In this document: piece after piece, positions 23,072 through 33,360 of the stretch
Position numbering within the stretch: the stretch's first letter is position 1
Layout of the letters: every line of letters begins with the position of its first letter
Assembly (NCBI RefSeq): GCF_009687885.1
Contig: NZ_BLAF01000034.1
Location: 51,969 to 115,968, forward strand
Direction: 5' to 3'
Length of the DNA stretch: 64,000 bases
Source of the DNA: Acrocarpospora pleiomorpha
Lineage (GTDB): Bacteria; Actinomycetota; Actinomycetes; Streptosporangiales; Streptosporangiaceae
Translations under genes and position numbers: made by a program
Notes under the pieces: generated by a model
Database searches by the model: none
What the model was told of the DNA's origin: nothing
Seen by the model: the letters and a program-made list of their open reading frames with translations, nothing else

Positions 23072-24441
23072 GGAGCGACCTCCAGCTCACTCGGCCGGGC
23101 GTCCCGGAAAGCCGACTCCACCACGAGCTCCTCCACCGCGCGCAGCAGCCCGACCATCCGGCTCTGCGGCAGGCGGCAGGTGTCGGCGTTCAGGCCGATC
23201 GACAGGATGCCGCTCTGGCGGGTCACGAAGAAGCAGAAATTGCAGGTGAAATGGTCCACCCCCGGCAGCCACTCGATCCGGGAGGACGTCACCGAGGTGC
23301 GGATCGCGTCCTCGCCCGGCGAGCTCTCCTGCAGGGCGCTGTGGTCGACCGGGCGCATGTCGTTGAAGCAGCACGACGGGTCGACCTTGACCGCGCGGTC
23401 CGCGCTCACCCGCTCGACCATGGCCTCCCAGGCCAGCTGGTCATACTGGGCGTGCCGGTAGGCGCGCATCGCCTCAGGCAGGGTGGCCTCCAGCGTCACG
23501 GCCAGCGTCGCGTCGGGATCGGAGGACATCGTGAACAGGCCGAGCTGGCTGAGCGAGGTCACCAGGTCCCTGGTCTCCGGCCGGAACCGGTTGTGCACGA
23601 TCGGGGTGATCACGCAGGTCTCGTGCGGGGTGATCGTGCCGATCAGCGCCGAGACGGCGGTGAGCAGCACGGTCGCCGTGCTCATGTGATGCCGCGCGGC
23701 CACGATCGTGACCGCGTCCTCCAGCGCCCGCGACTCCAGCATCGCCTTGCTCCAGCGCGGCGAGCCCGGCTCGGCGACCAGATCGGGGAACATCGTCGGC
23801 GGGCCCTTGCGGTAGCCCGCCTCCCAGTGCGCCAGCGCCCGCTCGGATCGATTACGCCCCACGCCGGACTCCTGCTCGGCCACCAGGTCGAGCACCTGCT
23901 GGGACGGCGGCCTGGCCAGGCTCCCGCGCAGCAGCAGCTGGCGCAGGTCGCGGACCACGATGTCGGCCGCGTACCCGTCCACGGCGGTGTGGCACAGCAC
24001 CACCCCGACCTGCCGCACCACGTCGTCGACCGTGATCAGCCCGATCCGGACCGGCCACTCCTCGACCAGGTCGAACGCGCGCGCGGCCAGATCCAGGACC
24101 AGGCCCTCGGCCGCCTTCTCCGCCTCCTGCTCGGTGGCCGCCAGCACCTGCCGCTCCAGCCAGCCGGTCTCCGACACGATCTGGAACGGATGGCCGTCCT
24201 CGCGGAGAGCGATCCTGGACCGCAGCGAGTCGTGCCGCGCGACCAGCGCGACCACCGCCGAGGTCACCTGCTCCACCGTGTACGGGCCGCGCCCGCGCGG
24301 CATCGGCAGCACCCGCCAGAGGTTGAAATAGTGCGCGCTCGCCGGACCGGCCTGCCGCATGGCCTCGTAGATGGACCGCTGCCCCCAGGCCAGGTTCGCG
24401 CGGCCCGCGCGCCCGCCCGAGAAGCGCACATGCTCGCTCAT
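23068..24441 (-). CDS. Stand-alone NRPS condensation domain
   Basis: A 457-residue single condensation domain starting LAWGQRSIYEAMRQAGPAS. The active-site motif is CHTAVDG: the second His and the Asp-Gly of HHXXXDG are kept but the first His is Cys. It overlaps the carrier gene before it (ATGA) and the ligase after it. It should join the acid activated by the ligase or carried by the PCP to the glycyl carrier of the large NRPS. The changed first His is tolerated in some condensation domains, so activity is plausible. Confidence 0.88.
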   Translation of the reverse strand: MSEHVRFSGGRAGRANLAWGQRSIYEAMRQAGPASAHYFNLWRVLPMPRGRGPYTVEQVTSAVVALVARHDSLRSRIALREDGHPFQIVSETGWLERQVLAATEQEAEKAAEGLVLDLAARAFDLVEEWPVRIGLITVDDVVRQVGVVLCHTAVDGYAADIVVRDLRQLLLRGSLARPPSQQVLDLVAEQESGVGRNRSERALAHWEAGYRKGPPTMFPDLVAEPGSPRWSKAMLESRALEDAVTIVAARHHMSTATVLLTAVSALIGTITPHETCVITPIVHNRFRPETRDLVTSLSQLGLFTMSSDPDATLAVTLEATLPEAMRAYRHAQYDQLAWEAMVERVSADRAVKVDPSCCFNDMRPVDHSALQESSPGEDAIRTSVTSSRIEWLPGVDHFTCNFCFFVTRQSGILSIGLNADTCRLPQSRMVGLLRAVEELVVESAFRDARPSELEVAP

Positions 24442-24679
24442 CGCAGCCTCCCGGCCACGTCCGCGACCAGGTTGGCGAAGTCGTCCACCAGGCCCGGGTC
24501 CACGTCCACGCCGAACTCGTCCTCGATGGCGTCCACCAGCCGGATCAGGCTGAGCGAGGTCACGCCGAGCGCGGCCAGCGAGTGCTGCGCGGCCAGCACG
24601 TCGTCGGCCGAGATCTGGTCGTCGGTGGCGGCGGCCACCATGACGGCCAGCTGTTTCTCCAAGGGGTCCTGCACTATGT

Positions 24680-24683
<4 letters not shown>
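24438..24683 (-). CDS. Stand-alone peptidyl/acyl carrier protein
   Basis: An 81-residue carrier protein. The phosphopantetheine Ser is in ALGVTSLSLIRLVDAIEDEF, followed by acidic helix II and GVDVDPGLVDDFANL. GTG 24683 overlaps the NRPS stop as GTGA and the next gene starts within its stop (ATGA), so all genes here are translationally coupled. It probably holds the acid activated by the ligase at 21623 as a thioester. Confidence 0.9.
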
Positions 24684-27835
<3,152 letters not shown>

Positions 27836-27863
27836 CGAAGCCCTTTGACCAGCGACTATTTGA

Positions 27864-27877
27864 TGGGAACGCTCCCA
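27864..27877. promoter_or_regulatory. CebR-like operator upstream of the NRPS operon
   Basis: TGGGAACGCTCCCA differs at one base from the CebR consensus TGGGAGCGCTCCCA. It lies 29 bp upstream of the chosen NRPS start. An exact consensus copy lies before the cellulase gene 3.6 kb away. CebR is the cellobiose-sensing LacI-family repressor of cellulase genes. Confidence 0.7.
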
Positions 27878-27962
27878 CGATGGGACTGTTTCGTCAAGAT
27901 CCAACCCTCACCGCAGGATGGACGACCTGTGCGGACATGAAACTTTCATCCGGGAGAGAAAG

Positions 27963-28002
27963 CCGGTACGGCTGCCGCCACGGAGGGCGGCAGCCGTACC
28001 GG
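27963..28002 (-). terminator. Strong terminator hairpin after the GH48 gene
   Basis: A perfect 17-bp stem (27963-27979 with 27986-28002) and a 6-nt loop begin 12 bp beyond the GH48 stop. On the minus strand it is followed by a pyrimidine run (CTTTCTCTC). It separates the GH48 gene from the NRPS promoter. Confidence 0.85.
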
Positions 28003-28013
28003 ATCGGGCTAGG

Positions 28014-31000
28014 TCATCCTCCGGGGAAGAACGAGCCATAGTCGGCGAGCGCCATCGCGGCGTCCGCCTGAGCCCAGAATCGGTGGTAGGTGAACGTCGG
28101 CACGGCGCCGCCGTTCAGGTAGGTCTGCACCTTCGACCAGTCAGGGTCGCTGGTGTAGAAGGAGCGGATGCCGAGGAAGGACTTGCCCGGCACGATGGTG
28201 TCGCCGTTGGGCATGACCCCGCTGTAGCCGGACGGGATGTACAGACCCGTCTGGTTGGCCGAGGTCCACACGTCGTCGAACCGGTTGTAGTCGGCGCGGG
28301 TCTCCGGCACCACGATGCCGCGGGCGTCCTTCAGCATGATCATGCGGTCCAGCAGGCCCTTGGCCGTGTTCTTGGCCGAGATGCCGAGCGTGCTGGTGGG
28401 CTCCTTGGCGGCGTAGTAGATCAGCGTCCGGGCGTACGCGGCGGTGACACCGATGTCCTGGGTGAAGTTGCGCACCGTGACATGCAGGCCGGGGTTGTCC
28501 GCCGGAGTTCCGGTGGGGCTGTTGAAGGTGGCCGACGGGGCGCCGCTCCAGTCCATCTCGTTCGGGACCTGGTAGTTGCTGCCGGTGCCGAGCGTGGTCT
28601 GCGAGATGGCCCAGGCCACCCACTTGTCCAGCACGGACTTGGCCATGGTGTTGCCGGTCACGTAGTACAGCTCCGCGAGGCGCTGCATGCCCCAGCCCTG
28701 GAAGCCGAACCACTGGTTCGACGGCGGGTCGTGGTAGACCGGCTGCCAGTCGTAGGTCATGCCGAAGAACTGCGGCTGACCGGCCGGTCGGGCCGCGTAC
28801 GCGCCGTCCCAGCTGTTGGTGGCGCCACCGGCGATGCCGCCCTCGGCGGACTGCAGCCACTTGTAGAACTGCACCTGCCGGGTGAGGCTCTGGTTCCAGT
28901 CCGCCGCGGCGGTCGGCGACTGCGGCCGCATCGCCGTCGGGCCGGCCGAGAGCGCCCACGCGGCCAGCGGGTTCTGGTAACCGCCGTGGTTGTGGCTGGA
29001 GCCGATCCGCCAGGACCAGGCGCCGTCCAGCGCGCCACCCCACGCGAAGTACCAGTTCAGCAGGTACGCCGAGCTGCTCTTGCCGGAGCCCGCGGTGCAG
29101 GTCGGCGAGGCGCAGCCGGGGTTCTTGAAGTACTTGTCGTACATCGCGTAGCGCAGGTAGTCGCCCAGCTTGCCGGCCTTGGTCAGGGTCGCCGAGACCT
29201 GGGACTGGTTGCCCTGCTCGGTCGCCCAGGTCAGCGCCCAGTAGGCGGCCTGGACGGCGCGGGCGTCGGCGTCCGGAGCGGCGGTGTACCGCCACTGGGC
29301 GGCCGCGGTGCCCTGGATGAACAGCGGCTGGTAGCCCTGGCCGGACTGGCCGTACCGCTGGGTCTCGCAGGACGGGTGCGGGACGGTCTCCCAGACCGAC
29401 TCCTGCGGGCCGCGCTGGTAGGTGTTGATGTAGGTGACCCGCTTGGTGTTGTCGCCGCACTCGGTGAGCGAGCTGCCGCGCCCGGTGCCGTAGCCGTAGA
29501 CGTCGTCCACGTCGAGCAGCCAGTGCATGGCGTACATGTTGCGGTTGCCGTACGTCGAGGCGAGTTCGTTGGCCAGCGGGTCCTGGCCGGCCACCACGGA
29601 GGTGGACAGCGGGGACGGGTACTGGCTGGGCTGGTTGAACTCGGGCGCGTAGTCGGCCGGGTCCGCCGGGTTGTAGCTGGTCATGCCGCCCGGCTGGTTG
29701 GCCGCGGACGGGATGATGTAGTTCTCCATCAGGGTCCAGGAGGCGTTGAACGGCGCCCAGTTCCTGGTCACGCGACCGTACTGCGCCTCCAGCCAGATGA
29801 GGAAGCTGAACGCCTCCGACGTGGTCTCGTGACCGTGGTCGGGGGCCTCCACCATGAGCGTCTCGATCGAGTGGTACGGGATGCCCTCGGGGGAGAGGTA
29901 GCCGCTGGCGGACGCCTTCAGCTTGTCGTACTGGGCCTGGAACTCGGTCAGGTAGGAGTTACTGGTGTTCTCGTCGTCGGCCTCGGTCGCGGTGACAGAA
30001 ACCGACGTCAGACCGGACGAAGCCACGGTGATCGTCCGGGTGCCGTTGGTGCTGTCGGCGTCCTGCGCCGCCGAGAGCGTGACGCTCTGCGGGGTGGCGA
30101 AGTTGGCCGGGGTGAAGGTCAGCGAAGCGCCGCCGGTCACGGTGATGTTGGTGTCACCACCGGTCGCGGCGGTGTTGGTCACCGTCACGTTGGCGGTCGG
30201 CGCGATGGCCAGCCGCACGCTGTAGATCGCGGTCGAGCCCTCCGGCACGCTCAGGCTGGTCGGGGTGACGACCAGGGACTGGGTGGTGACCGGGTCGTCG
30301 TCGGCCTCGGTCGCGGTGATCGGAGTGACGGTTCCGCCGGAGCCGCAGGTCAGGTTGATGGTCCTGGTGCCGTTGGTGGTGTCGGCGTCCTGAGCGGCGC
30401 TCAGGGTCACGTTCTGCGGGGTGGCGAAGTTGGCCGGGGTGAAGGTCAGCGAAGCGCCGCCGGTCACGGTGATGTTGGTGTCACCGCCGGTCGCCGCCGC
30501 GCTGGTCACGACCACGTTGGCGGTCGGCGCCTGGTTGAGCCGCACCGAGTACGTGGCCGTGCCGCCCTCGGGCACGCTCACCATCGTCGGGGTCACGATG
30601 CAGGACAACGTCGTGGTCGAATCGTTGTCCACCTCGGTCGCGGTCACCGCCACCGTGGTCAACCCGGCGGAGGCGACGTTGATGGTCCGCGTCCCGTTGG
30701 TGGTGTCGGCGTCCTCGGCCGCGGCGATCGTCACGTTCTGCGGCGTGGCGAAGTTGGCCGGGGTGAAGGTCAGCGAGGCGCCGCCGGAGACGGTCAGGTT
30801 GGCGTCGCCGCCGGTCGCCGCGGTGCTGGTCACCGTCACGTTGGCGGTCGGGGCGGACTGCAGCCGCACCGAGTAGGTCGCGGTCCCGCCCTCGGGCACG
30901 TTCACGCTGGTCGGCGTGACCACGAGCGCCTGGGTGGCGACAGGGCCTGTGCACAGGGTGCCGTTCAGCGAGAACGCGGTGGGGTTGGTGTTGGTCCCGC

Positions 31001-31367
31001 TGAAGGTGAAGTTGGCGCCGGGCTGCACGACCGCGTTGGCGGCCAGGTTGGGCGCCCAGGAGGGGGCGTCGATGGTGACGTTCGCGCCGGACTGGCTCCA
31101 GGTGCCTTCCCAGCCGTTCTGGAGGGTCTGGTTGCCGGGGAAGGTGTAGGTGATCCGCCAGTTGGACACCGGGTCGCCGAGGTTCTGAAGCCGGACCTGG
31201 GCGCCGAAGCCGTTGCCGCCTTCCCACGTCTTGGTGTACGTCACCTGACAGGCCACGGCGGCGTTCGCCGGGGTCGAGGGGACGGTGGCAAGAGCGAGGG
31301 CAGTGGCGAACGCAGTCGCCACCGCCATCAAACGCCCTCGCCAGGATCTTGATCTCAAACTGATCAT
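28014..31367 (-). CDS. Secreted GH48 exocellulase with CBM2 and three Calx-beta-like repeats
   Basis: A processive cellobiohydrolase of about 1,117 residues. The signal peptide ends LATVPSTPANAA. A CBM2 follows (CQVTYTKTWEGGNGFGAQVR to SLNGTLCTG), then three about 108-residue beta-sandwich repeats, each starting VVTPTS or a variant with VPEG-TA-YSVRL and ending TATE-D. The GH48 catalytic domain runs from SYLTEFQAQYDKLKASASGY to the end, with the acid Glu in DHGHETTSEAFSFLIWLEAQ. ATG 31367 gives an Arg-rich n-region but has poor ribosome spacing; ATG 31328 with GAGGG 6 nt upstream is the alternative. An exact CebR box lies 74 bp upstream, so it should be induced by cello-oligosaccharides. Confidence 0.94.
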   Translation of the reverse strand: MISLRSRSWRGRLMAVATAFATALALATVPSTPANAAVACQVTYTKTWEGGNGFGAQVRLQNLGDPVSNWRITYTFPGNQTLQNGWEGTWSQSGANVTIDAPSWAPNLAANAVVQPGANFTFSGTNTNPTAFSLNGTLCTGPVATQALVVTPTSVNVPEGGTATYSVRLQSAPTANVTVTSTAATGGDANLTVSGGASLTFTPANFATPQNVTIAAAEDADTTNGTRTINVASAGLTTVAVTATEVDNDSTTTLSCIVTPTMVSVPEGGTATYSVRLNQAPTANVVVTSAAATGGDTNITVTGGASLTFTPANFATPQNVTLSAAQDADTTNGTRTINLTCGSGGTVTPITATEADDDPVTTQSLVVTPTSLSVPEGSTAIYSVRLAIAPTANVTVTNTAATGGDTNITVTGGASLTFTPANFATPQSVTLSAAQDADSTNGTRTITVASSGLTSVSVTATEADDENTSNSYLTEFQAQYDKLKASASGYLSPEGIPYHSIETLMVEAPDHGHETTSEAFSFLIWLEAQYGRVTRNWAPFNASWTLMENYIIPSAANQPGGMTSYNPADPADYAPEFNQPSQYPSPLSTSVVAGQDPLANELASTYGNRNMYAMHWLLDVDDVYGYGTGRGSSLTECGDNTKRVTYINTYQRGPQESVWETVPHPSCETQRYGQSGQGYQPLFIQGTAAAQWRYTAAPDADARAVQAAYWALTWATEQGNQSQVSATLTKAGKLGDYLRYAMYDKYFKNPGCASPTCTAGSGKSSSAYLLNWYFAWGGALDGAWSWRIGSSHNHGGYQNPLAAWALSAGPTAMRPQSPTAAADWNQSLTRQVQFYKWLQSAEGGIAGGATNSWDGAYAARPAGQPQFFGMTYDWQPVYHDPPSNQWFGFQGWGMQRLAELYYVTGNTMAKSVLDKWVAWAISQTTLGTGSNYQVPNEMDWSGAPSATFNSPTGTPADNPGLHVTVRNFTQDIGVTAAYARTLIYYAAKEPTSTLGISAKNTAKGLLDRMIMLKDARGIVVPETRADYNRFDDVWTSANQTGLYIPSGYSGVMPNGDTIVPGKSFLGIRSFYTSDPDWSKVQTYLNGGAVPTFTYHRFWAQADAAMALADYGSFFPGG
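29980..30935 (-). repeat. Three tandem Calx-beta-like repeats within the GH48 gene
   Basis: The segment starting GTGGCGAAGTTGGCCGGGG recurs at 30094, 30421 and 30745 (periods 327 and 324 bp). The surrounding about 70 bp is nearly identical, especially between the first two. Such DNA-level identity points to recent duplication or gene conversion of the linker domain. Confidence 0.85.
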
Positions 31368-31440
31368 CTCCCAGCCATATGGGGTCCACGCCGTCCCGGT
31401 TTTGCGGGTGTACGGCTCCAAGCGCGCCCAACCCCCACAT

Positions 31441-31454
31441 TGGGAGCGCTCCCA
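31441..31454. promoter_or_regulatory. CebR operator upstream of GH48
   Basis: TGGGAGCGCTCCCA is the exact 14-bp palindromic CebR consensus, 74 bp before the GH48 start. The palindrome extends with flanking A/T to ATTGGGAGCGCTCCCAAT. The rest of the 31368-31629 gap holds this site and the inverted repeat at 31588. Confidence 0.9.
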
Positions 31455-31587
31455 ATGTCCGTTGGTTTCGGAGGGGCGTACAGGGTGTTTCGCCAACATG
31501 ACGGGGTGGCCCCCTTGTGACGTGCGCCGCTTCGCGGGAGCCGGTGAAACGTTCAGCGCATCTTGTGTGGTAGGGCCTCCCACGTTA

Positions 31588-31602
31588 TTCTCATTCAGAG
31601 AA
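31588..31602. promoter_or_regulatory. Inverted repeat before the NrtR-like gene
   Basis: TTCTC-ATTCA-GAGAA is a perfect 5-bp inverted repeat with a 5-bp spacer, 27 bp before the start codon. It is AT-rich against its surroundings. NrtR-type regulators bind inverted repeats at their own promoters, so this may be the autoregulatory site. Confidence 0.45.
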
Positions 31603-31629
31603 CTACTCGACTTGAGAAAGACGGGCGGG

Positions 31630-32373
31630 ATGAACGAATCGGATTTCCTCGCGGCATACAACCCGCGGGCCTTCGACCCGATGGCCGTCACGGCCGACGT
31701 CGTGGCGCTGACCATCCGGGACGGGCGGCTACACGTCCTGCTCGTGCGGCGCGGCGAACCGCCGTTCCGCGGGGCGTGGGCGCTGCCCGGCGGCTTCGTC
31801 CGCGAGGACGATCTGGAGGAGGCCGCGGCACGTGAGCTCGCCGAGGAGACCAGTTTGTCCCCGGCCGATCTGGACCGGGTCCACCTGGAGCAGCTCGGCA
31901 CCTACGGCAAGCCGGGACGTGACCCGCGGATGCGCGTCGTCACCGTCGCCTACCTCGCCTTCGCCCCCTTGCTGCCCGATCCGAAGGCCGGATCAGACGC
32001 GGACGCCGCGGTGTGGACTCCCTTGACTGCCACTCGGGAGCTGGCCTTCGACCACGCGAAGATCCTCGACGACGGCCTGGAGCGGGCCCGTTCGAAGCTG
32101 GAGTACACGCCGCTGGCGACCTCGTTCGTCGGCGAGGAGTTCACCATCTCCGAACTGCGCGCCGTCTACGACGCCGTCTGGGAGGAGCAGCTGCATCCCG
32201 GCAACTTCCACCGGAAGGTGCTGTCGGTCCCGGGCTTCGTGGAGAGCACCGGCCTGACCACGGAACGCGGGGGTCCTCGGGGGGGCCCTCGCGCCCGGCT
32301 CTACCGCAAGGGCGACGCCAAGTTGCTGCACCCCGCCCTGCTGCGGCCTTCGCGTGAAGACGAAATCCGCTGA
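31630..32373 (+). CDS. NrtR-like Nudix/winged-helix transcriptional regulator
   Basis: A 247-residue protein. The Nudix domain (about 20-150) has the box GGFVREDDLEEAAARELAEE followed by TSL, a near-canonical match. The C-terminal part, YTPLATSFVGEEFTISELRA and onward, is the winged helix typical of NrtR regulators, with the FTISELRAVYDAVW and NFHRKVL signatures. NrtR proteins sense ADP-ribose and control NAD-related genes. Here the downstream genes are a VWA protein and a PurA-like ligase rather than an NAD biosynthetic gene, so a nucleotide ligand is likely but not fixed. Confidence 0.88.
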   Translation: MNESDFLAAYNPRAFDPMAVTADVVALTIRDGRLHVLLVRRGEPPFRGAWALPGGFVREDDLEEAAARELAEETSLSPADLDRVHLEQLGTYGKPGRDPRMRVVTVAYLAFAPLLPDPKAGSDADAAVWTPLTATRELAFDHAKILDDGLERARSKLEYTPLATSFVGEEFTISELRAVYDAVWEEQLHPGNFHRKVLSVPGFVESTGLTTERGGPRGGPRARLYRKGDAKLLHPALLRPSREDEIR

Positions 32374-32385
32374 ACGAAGCCACCG

Positions 32386-32499
32386 GGGCTTGGCCGCGCC
32401 TGTGTCTGGACTGAGGAACGCAGGTCGCGAAGCGGCCGGAGTGACGAGGGAAGACACAGGCTCCCAGAGCGGCCAAGCCCGCCGATCCGGAGGATCGGC
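32386..32499 (+). ncRNA. Candidate structured leader RNA before the VWA gene
   Basis: Four nested or serial helices fill this 114-nt intergenic segment. P1 is a perfect 12-bp stem (32386-32397 with 32469-32480). P2 is a perfect 9-bp stem (32399-32407 with 32452-32460). An inner 6-bp stem with a GAA triloop (32423-32428 with 32432-32437) is flanked by purine-rich asymmetric loops. A separate 8-bp stem with a GGA loop (32481-32499) stands 20 nt before the VWA start. The arrangement looks like an aptamer plus expression platform rather than a simple terminator. I do not recognise a known riboswitch class. Confidence 0.6.
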
Positions 32500-32519
32500 C
32501 ATGAAAAAGGAGTACCTCA

Positions 32520-33350
32520 ATGGGGGACGGCAAATGGTCGATCGGTGCCTACGAGGCCGCGCAGCGGTATCGGGAGGAGCGAGGACTGAGCGCCTTCGGG
32601 CACAGCGATGCGATGCGGCGGCTCAGCCGCATGCAGTGGCGGGTCCACCAGGCCCTGGATCCGATCGGGCTCGGCGTCCGCGAATCCCGTGATTCGGCCG
32701 AGCACCCGGAGTCCGTGGCCATCGCGGTGCTCTTCGACGTGACCGGCTCCATGCAGCTGGTCCCGCGGGAGCTGCAGGCCCGGCTGCCCAACCTGCTCGC
32801 CACCATCACCGAGCACCTGCCGCACGCGCAGATCCTGTTCGGCGCGATCGGCGACGCCACCTGCGACCAGGCGCCGCTGCAGGTCGGCCAGTTCGAGTCC
32901 GACAACCGGATGGACGAGGACCTGCGCCGGATCCTGCTGGAGGGCGGGGGCGGCGGCAGCATGCAGGAGTCCTACGAGCTGGCCTTCTACTTCCTGGCCA
33001 GGCACACCGAGCTGGACTGTTTCACCAAGCGCGGGGTGCGCGGCGTCGCCTTCGTGATCGGCGACGAGACCGCCTATCCGATGGTCAAGGGCTACGAGGT
33101 GGCCAGCCTGTTCGGCCACGGCCAGCCGCAGGACGTCCGGCTTGAGGAGATCCTCAGGCAGGCGCAGGTCTCCTGGGACGTCAACTTCGTCATCCCCGGC
33201 GGCACCTCGCATGGGCGCAGCCAGTTCGTCACGGGTTTCTGGCACAGCCTGCTCGGCGACCGGGTGATCGAGATCGACGACCTCTCGGGGATCTGCGAGA
33301 CGATCGCGCTCACCGTGGTCGACCGCGTCATGTCCCAACGGGCACGGTAA
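32520..33350 (+). CDS. VWA-domain protein
   Basis: A 276-residue soluble protein. After about 60 residues a von Willebrand A domain begins with the metal-site motif VAIAVLFDVTGSMQLVPREL, followed by FGAIGDATCDQAPLQ, GGGGGSMQESYELAFYFLA and GVAFVIGDETAY. No signal peptide or membrane segment is present, so it acts in the cytoplasm. The ribosome site AAAAGGAG lies 7 nt upstream of ATG 32520. The PurA-like gene starts 10 bp downstream, so the two form an operon behind the structured leader. The function is unknown. Confidence 0.85.
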   Translation: MGDGKWSIGAYEAAQRYREERGLSAFGHSDAMRRLSRMQWRVHQALDPIGLGVRESRDSAEHPESVAIAVLFDVTGSMQLVPRELQARLPNLLATITEHLPHAQILFGAIGDATCDQAPLQVGQFESDNRMDEDLRRILLEGGGGGSMQESYELAFYFLARHTELDCFTKRGVRGVAFVIGDETAYPMVKGYEVASLFGHGQPQDVRLEEILRQAQVSWDVNFVIPGGTSHGRSQFVTGFWHSLLGDRVIEIDDLSGICETIALTVVDRVMSQRAR

Positions 33351-33360
33351 CGGGGGAGAG

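Noticed and set aside
27918..31352. An 1,144-codon frame opposite the GH48 gene
   Set aside because: The minus strand encodes CBM2, repeats and GH48 with conserved motifs; the plus-strand product is repetitive Val/Gly/Arg with no domain.
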